NCBI GenBank assembly: GCA_030706145.1
Contig: JAUZPB010000006.1
Span: 1 to 64,000, forward strand
Origin: Bacteroidota bacterium
GTDB lineage: Bacteria > Bacteroidota > Ignavibacteria > Ignavibacteriales > SURF-24
DNA: 64,000 nt
Reading direction: 5' to 3'
Both the position numbers and the translations under genes were made by a program. Below the pieces are notes generated by a model. It worked only from the letters and a program-made list of their open reading frames with translations. It was not told the origin of the DNA and searched no databases. Below, piece by piece: positions 18,941-28,185 of the stretch (positions within the stretch are counted from its first letter, which is position 1; every line of letters starts with the position of its first letter).

Positions 18941-20482
18941 TTATTTCAAAAGGATAAATTTCTTTGCAGCCCTGAAACTGCCAGATTCAAGCTTGTATAA
19001 ATATATACCGCTTGGTAAGTTGCTTCCATTAAATTGGACTGAGTAATTTCCAGCCGGTTTATATTCGTCTACAATTGCAGCAATCTTTTCACCTATTGTA
19101 TTATAGATCGTGAGCTTTACATCTCCATCTCTTGCAATCGAATAATTTATAGTAGTGGATGGATTAAAGGGATTTGGATAGTTTTGTGATAAATTATATT
19201 CCGATGGAATATTAGAACCGCCCTGTTTGACATCGGTCAATGTAAAATTGATCAGTATGTTTTTTTGGCCGGGATGTACAAGAATTGGTGTCTGACTCAA
19301 TCCAGATGGCTGGTTAACTGGAAATATATAATAATTGTAAATTTTGCTGCTCACATGAAAAACGAAATTACCATTAGGATCGGTGAACAAATTTGTAGAG
19401 GCTGAGTCCTTATTTGATGCACTTAGCTGCATAGAAAAATTAGGAGGATTTCCATTTAAAGTTACTTTACCGCTTATAGTAGAATTTGATTTGAATATCG
19501 TTAGATCATGTGTCAGTGTATTGCCTGAGTTTACTGTAGGAAAAGTATAAATTGCCATCATCTGTGTTGTATCAAACTGATCACCGGCGGAAATCTGGAT
19601 GTTATTTTGCGGTAACTCAGTTGATAGTAAGCCTATGCGAAAAGCTCCAGCGGTATCACTCAATCCATAACGGTAATAACTGCCATTGTTCCAGGAAATG
19701 AAAGCTGCATCCCTGATTAAAGGAGTGCCATCCTCGTATCTTGCTGTTCCTTTTATCTCTGCAGAAGCCGCAGTTACGGTAAAGTTTTTGGTTGTATAGT
19801 TTGGTGTATTGGGGTTTAAAGTAAATTCATATTCCATTGGTGAAAGAACAGCCGAGCCAAAGACGAGATTATTGTCGGTAGTAAGACGCCAGGGATTTCC
19901 TGTAGTATCGGCATTCATCTGAATTGTAAAGTTCCCATTTGCATCTGTGAGGGCATCCCAGAACTGAGTAGTCTGTCCATTTCCCTGTGCTTCAAGCGTA
20001 AGCATAATATTTTGCTTACTAATTCCCGGTGGTACAGAAACAGTACCGGAAATAGTTATTGCAGGTGAAGCTAATTTATTGACAATCCCTGTAACAGTTT
20101 TATAATTATTATGGTTTTTGAAAAGCATTATATAATGAGCAGGAGCAAGACCAAGTTTTGACTGAAAGAGTACATGCCCGTTTTTTGTTCCATCTATATC
20201 CGGCGGTCCATGCTGTCCTTTTGGGTCACCGTCTATATGGTTAAAAAATATCCATAAAACATCTGTCGAAGGATTAAGAACGCCATTCTGGTCAGTATCA
20301 ATCCATATCTCAATGAGTGTGGTATCTCCTGGAGTAGGAACATCATAGCTCCAACCCAACTGATCGCCGCTTGTAATAGTGAAACTGCTGGTTTGACCGT
20401 TAACAAGCAGGTTTGTGATTTGTCCATATGACATAGCCGTCAAAATGGACATAAATGTCAGAAAAAGTAATATTTTTTTCAT
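18941..20482 (-). CDS. T9SS-exported protein with carboxypeptidase-regulatory-like domains
   Basis: This 513-residue protein has a signal peptide (about 1-20, ending SYGQ) and at least three Ig/transthyretin-like segments resembling carboxypeptidase regulatory-like (SpaA/CarboxypepD_reg) domains: ISGTVSVPPGI (about 145), IKGTARYEDGTPL (about 240) and ISGKVTLNGNPP (about 335). The C-terminal ~85 residues are a T9SS sorting domain with YPNPFNP, LPSGIYLYKLESGS and a final ILLK. It is probably an adhesive or structural surface protein. No catalytic motif is visible. Confidence 0.82.
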   Translation of the reverse strand: MKKILLFLTFMSILTAMSYGQITNLLVNGQTSSFTITSGDQLGWSYDVPTPGDTTLIEIWIDTDQNGVLNPSTDVLWIFFNHIDGDPKGQHGPPDIDGTKNGHVLFQSKLGLAPAHYIMLFKNHNNYKTVTGIVNKLASPAITISGTVSVPPGISKQNIMLTLEAQGNGQTTQFWDALTDANGNFTIQMNADTTGNPWRLTTDNNLVFGSAVLSPMEYEFTLNPNTPNYTTKNFTVTAASAEIKGTARYEDGTPLIRDAAFISWNNGSYYRYGLSDTAGAFRIGLLSTELPQNNIQISAGDQFDTTQMMAIYTFPTVNSGNTLTHDLTIFKSNSTISGKVTLNGNPPNFSMQLSASNKDSASTNLFTDPNGNFVFHVSSKIYNYYIFPVNQPSGLSQTPILVHPGQKNILINFTLTDVKQGGSNIPSEYNLSQNYPNPFNPSTTINYSIARDGDVKLTIYNTIGEKIAAIVDEYKPAGNYSVQFNGSNLPSGIYLYKLESGSFRAAKKFILLK

Positions 20483-20727
20483 TCTAAGGTCCTCAATTAT
20501 TTCAATTAATTTAATTAGGGGGGACTTAGAAAAAAGGTCATAAAATTTGCATTTAATACAGGGAAACCAGAATTAAATAAAAGTGATACTTCTTAAGAGA
20601 GTAGATATTAGTTTTGAATTTAAGTCCTGAAAAAGATCACAACTTATGTGGCCGAAAAGATTATTCTTGATTTTCCGGGTAGCACCTTAATTATTGTCGG
20701 GATAGAAAACCACCGCTTATCTTTAAG

Positions 20728-20862
20728 ACAAAGAAAGCTCAGATAAATGAGTCTTTCTTTTTGTACCCCAGATTATATGACGTTAGAACTTGTTTGTTAA
20801 AGATAGATTACAATTTTGCCGGATTGAGGCAATGATTAGTGTTGACAAAAGGCACACAATGT
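20728..20862. repeat. diverged repeat, copy C (tRNA-terminator-like left end)
   Basis: This is the third copy of the ~130 bp repeat, in the 413-base gap 20483-20895. It reads AGCTCAGATAAATGAGTCTT, then TTTTTGTACCCCAGATTAT, GTTAGAACTTG, GATTACAATTTTGCC and AAAAGGCACA. It aligns with copy B across nearly its full length. TTTGTACCCC also matches the tRNA-Arg 3' end exactly. Nothing else is recognisable in the gap apart from the BrnT leader at its right edge. Confidence 0.55.
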
Positions 20863-20895
20863 TATAAATTGAGATATAACAAAATAACATGCCGG

Positions 20896-21168
20896 ATGAA
20901 GTATTTCGAATGGAATGAAGCGAAAAATGAGCGGCTTAAAGATGAAAGAAAGATTTCATTTGAGATTATAATAAGCCAGATTGAGATGGGATACCTTCTC
21001 GATGTTTTAAGGCATCCGAATAAGGAGAAATATGACGACCAGAAGATATTTGTAGTTGAATATGAAAGTTATGCGTATTTGGTCCCGTTTGTAGAAGATG
21101 ATGAAAAGGTATTCTTAAAGACAATTATTCCAAGTAGAAAGACCACAAAGAAGTATTTAGAAGGGTAG
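20896..21168 (+). CDS. BrnT-like RNase toxin
   Basis: The 91-residue product (ATG at 20896) starts with the BrnT-like pattern KYFEWNEAKNERLKDERKIS, has a central GYLLDVLRHPN segment where BrnT proteins have their D-x-R-H core, and ends with a strand followed by IIPSRKTTKKYLEG, like the (I)SARxATxxE tail. BrnT toxins fold like RelE and cut RNA. The next gene, 4 bases downstream, encodes an RHH antitoxin, matching the toxin-first order of BrnTA. No strong ribosome binding site is seen, so a start at 20839 is possible. Confidence 0.7.
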   Translation: MKYFEWNEAKNERLKDERKISFEIIISQIEMGYLLDVLRHPNKEKYDDQKIFVVEYESYAYLVPFVEDDEKVFLKTIIPSRKTTKKYLEG

Positions 21169-21172
21169 TAAA

Positions 21173-21439
21173 ATGAAAAAGTTGGAGAAAAGTGAGGCAG
21201 AGCTCCTGAAGTCTGTTGAAGATGGCGAATGGCAGTCAGTAGGGGGTGAGAAAAAGAAAGCTGAATACGAACGTTATGCAAAAAATACTGCGGCCAAGAA
21301 TAAAAGGATAAACATACGTTTATCGGAAAAGGACCTTGCCAACCTAAAGGCTAAATCTCTGGAAGAGGGGATTCCGTATCAGACACTTATCGCCAGTATT
21401 ATTCATAAATATGTACATGGAAAGTTCAGAGAAATCTGA
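21173..21439 (+). CDS. CopG/BrnA-like ribbon-helix-helix antitoxin
   Basis: This 88-residue protein has a disordered, charged N-terminus and a C-terminal ribbon-helix-helix: RINIRLSEKDLANLKAKSLE, then GIPYQTLIASIIHKYVHGKF. This is the CopG-like domain of antitoxins that pair with BrnT-like toxins. It should bind the operon promoter as a dimer and neutralise the toxin through its N-terminal part. An AAGGG-type site lies at the end of the toxin gene, so translation is coupled. A strong hairpin terminator follows. Confidence 0.78.
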   Translation: MKKLEKSEAELLKSVEDGEWQSVGGEKKKAEYERYAKNTAAKNKRINIRLSEKDLANLKAKSLEEGIPYQTLIASIIHKYVHGKFREI

Positions 21440-21462
21440 GCTGTAAACAGGTTTTTAAAACA

Positions 21463-21493
21463 AATAATCCCGGCGTGGACCGGGATTATTTTG
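21463..21493. terminator. bidirectional intrinsic terminator
   Basis: An 11-base perfect stem, AATAATCCCGG and CCGGGATTATT, encloses a 6-base loop. T residues follow on the plus strand, and the A-rich left flank gives a T-run on the minus strand. It lies between the convergent antitoxin gene and the secreted HExxH gene, so it can end both transcripts. Confidence 0.85.
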
Positions 21494-21502
21494 CTTATAC
21501 TG

Positions 21503-22489
21503 TTATAAATTATTCTTCATAAATTTTTCATATCCGCTTAACCTGAAAACCTCGCCGGGAGAGAGGTTGTAAATATCTTTCCAGGATTCTGCTCCGTTAT
21601 TGTTTATGTAGGCCTGGCAAATCCTGAAGCCTATGAAATAAGCTATCCTGTCGGGAGCCCCGTCAAAGATAAACCGGTGGGCTCTGGCAAATTTATTTTT
21701 CATATTATCATCAGTTGAATCCAATCGGCCCTTTGTATAATCATATATCTTGTTTTCGTTGTTTATGCACCATTGCCATTCTTTATCTGTAAAACCTATG
21801 TTTTTAGCCGGAGATATTTTTTTATCCCAATACAAGTAATTAACAAAACAGGAGAATCCTTCATTTATAATTCTGCATAATAAGGTCCCGTCATCAGCCT
21901 GAATTTTGCCCATTATCTGATGATTGATTTCATGGGGCAATGCAAATAATAGCTGTTCGTATCCTTCACCCCCGATGCCGAAAAAATCTGCAAACATTCC
22001 TATATTTGCAAGGCCTTCCATATTAGCTGCCTTATTCCCATATATCAGATACCATTTCCCCTCAGGCACTCTGCCTGTCAGTTGTTTTAATTTGCCGGCA
22101 GTTGCAGTGAACACTGAATCGAAGTCAACTTGAAATGGGATTAAAAAGCCGGGGGTCGCAGAGCTAATCAAATTTTCCCAGTTTTTGCCGGTCCACTCTT
22201 TAAAACCCTGTTCATCAAAAAATCCGTTCCAGAAATCCTCACAAGGGAAGTAAACGTCCTTAATAAATTGTGCGATTCTTTCCTCTCTGCCTTTGCCCTT
22301 AGAATTGTACACCGATATGACTTCTTGTTTATAGATATTAAACACCTGAACTTGACCGTTCAAAATGGACAGATGAATCTGCGGCTTTTTCTGAACAAGG
22401 GAATAGAACTTTTCAAAATCATCCTGAGGAAAGCCTGAAGAGCTGAAAGCCAGGGCAGCAAGAACACTAATAAGAATAAACTTCCACAT
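21503..22489 (-). CDS. secreted putative zinc metallopeptidase (HExxH)
   Basis: This 328-residue protein has a short signal peptide (about 1-20) and a zinc-peptidase motif, LPHEINH, with H186, E187 and H190. A second acidic ligand candidate, E210 in INEGFS, lies 20 residues after H190. HExxH plus a downstream EG resembles gluzincins such as DUF2268-type predicted proteases. It should act in the periplasm or outside the cell; the substrate is unknown. It is a single gene behind a shared terminator. Confidence 0.65.
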   Translation of the reverse strand: MWKFILISVLAALAFSSSGFPQDDFEKFYSLVQKKPQIHLSILNGQVQVFNIYKQEVISVYNSKGKGREERIAQFIKDVYFPCEDFWNGFFDEQGFKEWTGKNWENLISSATPGFLIPFQVDFDSVFTATAGKLKQLTGRVPEGKWYLIYGNKAANMEGLANIGMFADFFGIGGEGYEQLLFALPHEINHQIMGKIQADDGTLLCRIINEGFSCFVNYLYWDKKISPAKNIGFTDKEWQWCINNENKIYDYTKGRLDSTDDNMKNKFARAHRFIFDGAPDRIAYFIGFRICQAYINNNGAESWKDIYNLSPGEVFRLSGYEKFMKNNL

Positions 22490-22630
22490 TGTTCCTCCAG
22501 ATATAATTAGGTCGGAAGTATTATGTATCCTTAGATTTCTATCAAGTTATTACAGGGGGAAGGGGAAAATAGTGATTTTGTCAAATAAATACAGAATAAT
22601 CTTTAAAGTATTTTCAGGCTGTGAATCCAT

Positions 22631-22863
22631 AAGTTTCCCATTTGATGATGGATTGCCTAAAGCTCTTTTAGTCCTGTTTCCCACCCGTCTGTTATTTGCC
22701 CGGGACTGACCTGTCGTGCTTCGCCAGTCATGTCGAATAAGACGCTTGGGGCAAAGCACTCCCGGACTTTGTCCCAATTGCGCTTATCCGTATTAATTAC
22801 CATGAGGTTTATGACTTTGGTTATTTCGTCCTTTGCAATAAGATCAGCCAATGCTTTTTCCAT
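22631..22863 (-). pseudogene. truncated copy of the SnoaL/NTF2-like gene
   Basis: The reading frame from ATG 22863 matches the first ~68 residues of the intact gene at 13461-13907 (MEKALADLIAKDEITKVINL, CFAPSVLFDMTGEARQVSP). It stops at an in-frame TAG where the intact copy has AAG (after GLKEL). DNA similarity continues past the stop for about 26 bases (IHHQMGN), then ends, so the 3' half is gone. Similarity also extends ~90 bases upstream of the start, so the promoter region was copied too. Confidence 0.8.
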
Positions 22864-22982
22864 GCCTGGTCCCCTGTATTTGTTTTCTTTGGAATAAAAT
22901 AATATACATAATAGCATTCTGAAGCTCTAGTGCAGAGTTTATAGACAATATACCGGGTAGGATGGTGTGGTTTAAAATGAGA

Positions 22983-23002
22983 AAAGCCCAGTAGTGGGCT
23001 TT
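22983..23002 (-). terminator. intrinsic terminator of tRNA-Arg
   Basis: On the minus strand AAAGCCCA, a CTAC loop and TGGGCTTT form an 8-base stem followed by TCT and a mostly AT stretch, seven bases after the tRNA 3' end. It should end the tRNA transcript. The same hairpin, weaker, appears at the left ends of repeat copies A and B. Confidence 0.8.
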
Positions 23003-23008
23003 CATTTG

Positions 23009-23082
23009 TACCCCCGAGAGGATTCGAACCTCCGACCTGCGGTTTAGGAAACCGTCGCTCTATCCTGCTGAGCTACGGGGGC
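23009..23082 (-). tRNA. tRNA-Arg (anticodon CCT)
   Basis: On the minus strand the sequence folds as a 74-base tRNA: acceptor GCCCCCG/CGGGGGT, D arm GCTC-AGCAGGATA-GAGC, anticodon loop TTCCTAA with anticodon CCT, and T arm GGAGG-TTCGAATC-CTCT. The discriminator base is A. CCA is not encoded and must be added. The first acceptor pair is G-U and the first anticodon-stem pair is A-C, slightly unusual. It decodes AGG arginine codons and sits at the edge of the accessory region. Confidence 0.92.
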
Positions 23083-23181
23083 ATCTACAGAATTGTTTTA
23101 TTCTTAGACCAATAAGATAACCAAAATTCGGCAAAAATGAAATAAAAAGATATGCCTTTGATAATTGAATCACCTTATTTC

Positions 23182-24351
23182 TTACTTCAATATTACAAGC
23201 TTCTTTGACTCCCTGAAGCTTCCGGCTTCAATTCTGTATATGTATACTCCTGCAGGCAGTGTGTTGGCCCTTAACCTGTATGAGTAGCTCCCTGGTTCCT
23301 TAAATTCATTAACAAGTGTCATAACCTCTTTACCAAGCATGTCAAAAAGCTTTAGCCTTACCTGCGCGCTTTGTTCAACTGAATACTCAATTGTTGTCTC
23401 TGGATTAAATGGGTTTGGGTAGTTCTGCTTTAATCTGTAGCTTGCTGGCACCTTAAAGGTCTCAAGCCCTGTGATTGAAAGGGGAAATACATCTGTAATT
23501 GTAAAGTCTACCCAAAATAGTCCCGAAGTATTTGGAATTGCATTTCTTATGGCATCACCAAGAGCTTTTGGTGGATTTGTATACTTGCTCCACCACGGCT
23601 TATCATCCGGGTAGCCAAACTGGTATTCAACCCGGTTTGATGAGAACTTATTACCCCATTTTTTGAAGTAATAGAGCATTTCACTTAGATCTGTAAACTG
23701 CTGACTGTCATCAACAAATATTATGTCACCCCTGTAGCTTGGCGGCATGTGACTTTCGGTAAAGTGCTTCAGAAAGAGGGAATACTTAGGATTTATTGCC
23801 TTAACTGTCTTTTCCCATGATTCTGCTGCCGAATCACTTACTTGAATTCCATAGTTGTTGTTTGGGTATATGCCATTGTTAAAATACCACTCGGCGTCCA
23901 TTCCAAAGCCTGTCACGCATTTGTGGCCTTTATAACGGTTAAGTACCAGCTTTATCAAAGAGTTCATATCTGCTTTTCCAGACTCAACCTGCAGCCATAC
24001 TTTTATTCCTGCACTGTCAAACTTCGAAAGATATTCTTCAGCTTTGTCAGTCCCGGCAAAACTTACATTTGGATAGTCATTTCCATCCGATGGAAATACC
24101 ATCTGTGTTGATCCGTCATCCTGAAAAAAACTGACAATCCAGACTGCAGCAGGAGAGTAATTCTCAAAGTTTTTGCTCATTGCTTTTCCTACAGCCTGCC
24201 AGTAGTCAGTCTTGTATTTATAAATATGGGAGCCTCTGAAACCAGCAACTTTTAAAGTTGAATCTGCTTGTGCAAATACTGAATTGCTGCTATATATAAG
24301 TCCTGCAAGAATTATGGTCAAAACAATTGGCTTAAAGAACTGAACTCTCAT
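23182..24351 (-). CDS. T9SS-exported TIM-barrel-like (glycoside-hydrolase-like) protein
   Basis: The 389-residue protein has a signal peptide (about 1-28) and a T9SS sorting tail (YPNPFNP, LPAGVYIYRIEAGS, final VILK). The ~250-residue body looks like a (beta/alpha) barrel: strand-ending motifs AAVWIVSFFQDDG, KVWLQVESGKAD, CVTGFGMDAEWYF and IIFVDDSQQF have acidic residues at strand ends, as in glycoside hydrolases acting on surface polysaccharide. I cannot assign a GH family. D and E in GMDAEW are the best active-site candidates. Confidence 0.7.
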   Translation of the reverse strand: MRVQFFKPIVLTIILAGLIYSSNSVFAQADSTLKVAGFRGSHIYKYKTDYWQAVGKAMSKNFENYSPAAVWIVSFFQDDGSTQMVFPSDGNDYPNVSFAGTDKAEEYLSKFDSAGIKVWLQVESGKADMNSLIKLVLNRYKGHKCVTGFGMDAEWYFNNGIYPNNNYGIQVSDSAAESWEKTVKAINPKYSLFLKHFTESHMPPSYRGDIIFVDDSQQFTDLSEMLYYFKKWGNKFSSNRVEYQFGYPDDKPWWSKYTNPPKALGDAIRNAIPNTSGLFWVDFTITDVFPLSITGLETFKVPASYRLKQNYPNPFNPETTIEYSVEQSAQVRLKLFDMLGKEVMTLVNEFKEPGSYSYRLRANTLPAGVYIYRIEAGSFRESKKLVILK

Positions 24352-24510
24352 AAGGTCTTCCTCTTTTTCTGATGGGATTATACTGAAAAATAGTTCTGGA
24401 AAATTCTATATGCCTATATAAAGAATAATTTGGTCCTAATATTCAGAAAAATTGGCTAAAATATTTTGTTGACTTTTATAAGAATTCGACATAATCATCT
24501 CTAATTTAAA

Positions 24511-24541
24511 TTGCTTTTACTCCCCCTTATTTATAATTTTG
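24511..24541 (+). promoter_or_regulatory. possible Bacteroidetes-type promoter of eno
   Basis: TTG at 24511, a 20-base spacer and TAATTTTG at 24534-24541 match the Bacteroidetes consensus TTTG-N17-20-TAnnTTTG. It lies 40 bases before the enolase start codon. Whether this lineage uses that consensus is not shown here, so the call is tentative. Confidence 0.4.
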
Positions 24542-24559
24542 TATAATGAATTTCACTAA

Positions 24560-25873
<1,314 letters not shown>

Positions 25874-25906
25874 TAATTCTTTTGAAAGAATAACTAACTT
25901 AGATAT

Positions 25907-25941
25907 AAAGCGCCTGTCAAGTTTTCGTCAGGCGCTTTTTT
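25907..25941 (+). terminator. intrinsic terminator of eno
   Basis: AAAGCGCCTG and CAGGCGCTTT form a 10-base stem around a 12-base loop, followed by further T residues. It lies 34 bases after the enolase stop and 39 bases before glutamine synthetase, so the latter probably has its own promoter or is reached by partial read-through. Confidence 0.9.
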
Positions 25942-25979
25942 GTCTGAACAAATAATAAATCCTGCCTTAGAGGTATTTT

Positions 25980-27362
25980 ATGCCAACAAGTGTTCTTCAA
26001 GAATGTAATGACCTGATCAACAAAAATAATATTGAGGTTATCGATCTTAAGTGCATAGACCTTTCCGGCCGTTTGCACCACATCTCTCTTCCGGTCTATC
26101 CTAATTTGCTCCAGAAACTATTGAATGAAGGCGTCGGCTTTGACGGCTCCAGCTATGGCTTCAGTAAGGTCGAAAATAGCGATATGATACTTATCCCTGA
26201 CCTTGAAACTGCTGTTATCGACCCCTTTAGAGATGCCCCGACTCTCAGCTTCTATTCGCATATTGTACTAACAGATGAAAATAAAACTCCTTTTTCTCAG
26301 GACGGCAGATATCTGGCCAAGAAGGCAGAGCTGCTCCTTAAGGATGTAACAGGCGCCGATAAATCACTGTGGGGTCCTGAATTTGAATTCTATATCTTTT
26401 CAAAAGTTGAATACGATACAAGAACTGCCTCTTCATACTACAGGGTCGAACACGCAGAGGAGTTCTATAAGAAAGCATACCATGCTGCAAATCCTTTTGA
26501 TGTCTATGATGATTTCCGCGATGAGGCTTCTAAACTGCTTCAGAAGTTCGGAATCAAGGTCAAATATCACCACCACGAGGCAGGTGAAAGAGGCCAGCAG
26601 GAAATTGAAACATATTTTTCTGACCTGCTTTCAACTTCCGATAATATCGTGACGTGCAAATATGTCCTTTTCAACCTGGCCAGACAGAAGGATCTTTTTA
26701 TAACATTTATGCCCAAGCCAATGTATCAGCAGGCTGGCAATGGTATGCACCTGCACCTTTTCCTTACAAAAGAAGGTGAAAATGCTTTCTATAAAAAAGG
26801 CGAATATGGAAACATCAATGAGCTTGGAAGATTTTTTATCGGCGGTATGCTAAAGCACGGCCCGGCTCTCTCGGCTTTTACTAATCCAAGCACAAATTCT
26901 TATAAAAGACTTGTTCCAGGATTTGAGGCTCCTGTGGCAATGACATACGGGCAGGGCAACAGGGCCTCGGCTATAAGAATACCTAAATATGTTACTAACC
27001 CACAGGAGGTCAGGTTCGAATACCGCCCGCCTGATGCAACGGCTAATCCTTATCTCTGCCTTTCAGCTATGCTTCTTGCTGGAATTGACGGAGTTGTAAA
27101 TAAGATCGATCCTGTAAAGGAAGGATATGGCCCGTTTGACAAAAATATTAATGATGAATCCTTTAAAGATCAGATCCATTTCCTCCCTAGAAATCTTTCT
27201 GAAGCTCTGGATGCTCTTCAGGTTGATAACGATTTCTTAAGAATGGGTGGAATCTTTACAGATGATCTGCTTGACCAGTGGGTGAAACTAAAACAGGAAG
27301 AAATTAAATCGATTGGCACAATGCCGCATCCTTTCGAGTATAAAATGTATTTTAACCTGTAA
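25980..27362 (+). CDS. glnA: glutamine synthetase, type I
   Basis: The 460-residue enzyme joins ammonia and glutamate to glutamine using ATP. Type I landmarks are present: GVGFDGSSYGF (latch region), WGPEFEFYIF (metal Glu), HHHEAGERGQQEIE, NGMHLHLFLT, NPSTNSYKRLVPGFEAPVAMTYGQGNRASAIRIP and VRFEYRPPDATANPYL. The C-terminal region where adenylylated enzymes carry NLYDLP reads NINDESFKDQIHFLP with no Tyr, so regulation by adenylylation is unlikely. This resembles GSI-alpha or archaeal-type enzymes. Confidence 0.95.
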   Translation: MPTSVLQECNDLINKNNIEVIDLKCIDLSGRLHHISLPVYPNLLQKLLNEGVGFDGSSYGFSKVENSDMILIPDLETAVIDPFRDAPTLSFYSHIVLTDENKTPFSQDGRYLAKKAELLLKDVTGADKSLWGPEFEFYIFSKVEYDTRTASSYYRVEHAEEFYKKAYHAANPFDVYDDFRDEASKLLQKFGIKVKYHHHEAGERGQQEIETYFSDLLSTSDNIVTCKYVLFNLARQKDLFITFMPKPMYQQAGNGMHLHLFLTKEGENAFYKKGEYGNINELGRFFIGGMLKHGPALSAFTNPSTNSYKRLVPGFEAPVAMTYGQGNRASAIRIPKYVTNPQEVRFEYRPPDATANPYLCLSAMLLAGIDGVVNKIDPVKEGYGPFDKNINDESFKDQIHFLPRNLSEALDALQVDNDFLRMGGIFTDDLLDQWVKLKQEEIKSIGTMPHPFEYKMYFNL

Positions 27363-27385
27363 ACTTCTTAAATTTGAAAAGGCCC

Positions 27386-27416
27386 CCTCTCCTGCACTGA
27401 AAAAGGACAGGAGAGG
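27386..27416. repeat. inverted repeat after glnA, possible terminator
   Basis: CCTCTCCTG, a 13-base spacer and CAGGAGAGG form a perfect 9-base stem 23 bases after the glnA stop. The nearest T-run (CTTTTTATTTTTAT) starts about 15 bases downstream, so termination here is plausible but not clear-cut. The minus-strand gene at 27465 converges on it. Confidence 0.5.
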
Positions 27417-27464
27417 ATTGCCCTCTGTGTCTTTTTATTTTTATACCCATCCATAATTTCTTTT

Positions 27465-27665
27465 TTAGCCATCATGTGCACGCATCATATCCTGTATCCA
27501 TTCCAACTGCTCTTCCGCCGTAATTTCTATTACTTGCCAGTGGAAATCACAGCTACCTCCAAGATAATCTTTAACAATGCTGTTAATCTTCTCTGTGTCT
27601 GTAATATCAATATCAGGGATATCAATTATCTCATCAACCTTTTCGGAGATTATTCTTATTTTCAT
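27465..27665 (-). CDS. small acidic protein of unknown function
   Basis: This 66-residue acidic protein has a GGGGGA ribosome binding site just before its ATG. It reads IRIISEKVDEIIDIPDIDITD, then a helix INSIVKDYLGG, a HWQVIEITAEEQLEWIQDMM segment and a C-terminal AHDG. The ribosome binding site and non-random composition support a real gene. I do not recognise the family. It is convergent with glnA. Confidence 0.55.
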   Translation of the reverse strand: MKIRIISEKVDEIIDIPDIDITDTEKINSIVKDYLGGSCDFHWQVIEITAEEQLEWIQDMMRAHDG

Positions 27666-27804
27666 AAGTCCCCCGTGTCTTGTTTATAAATAATAAAGTA
27701 ATCTTTCCCCGCTTATTCTGCAAAATTATTTTGTGCTAAAAAAGTACTAAAATGATGGGGATTATTTTTTGCCCTAAAATGCTGCTGAACTTTTTGACAA
27801 TTCA

Positions 27805-27885
27805 GGAGTCATAACTAATAAAGACTCCCAAATGCGTTCGCGTTGATCTCCAACAAAGGCCTGCAGTGATGCAGGCCTTTGTTTT
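27805..27885 (+). ncRNA. candidate small RNA with its own terminator
   Basis: In the 520-base gap 27666-28185, with no ORF upstream on the plus strand, three consecutive hairpins can form: GGAGTC/GACTCC (27805-27828, 12-base loop), AATGC/GCGTT (about 27831-27844, one G-U) and the terminator at 27854-27885. A TTGACA box (27795-27800) lies just before, but no well-spaced -10 is evident. A terminator with no gene before it suggests a small transcript. Its exact ends and any target are unknown. Confidence 0.4.
27854..27885 (+). terminator. strong orphan intrinsic terminator
   Basis: CAAAGGCCTGCA and TGCAGGCCTTTG form a perfect 12-base stem with a GTGA loop, followed by TTTT. The nearest plus-strand gene upstream ends at 27362, nearly 500 bases away, so it probably ends an untranslated transcript. 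Confidence 0.85.
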
Positions 27886-28185
27886 AACTAATCTGTGACC
27901 GAAGATTACTTAAAATGACCACTTACAGTAAAAAATGCCCGCTAAAACAAATTCTCCGCCAACTCTTTTCTATTGGTTTATCTTTCTATTTTGATAGGAT
28001 TCTCTAAAAAAACAAGGACTGCGATTAAATATAAATTCGAAAGTACGGAATCTTCTTTTTATTGACTTACAGATTGATGCTTCACCTAAAAAATGCTTCT
28101 TTTTCTAAAAGGTTCTCTTACCGCAATACGTTAAAGAAAATGAGAATAAATATTAAACCTGATAATAAACAATAAGTAAGGTATT

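Noticed and set aside
16553..23182. Insertion sequence or phage integrase in the accessory region
   Set aside because: No transposase or integrase frame and no short terminal repeats were found.
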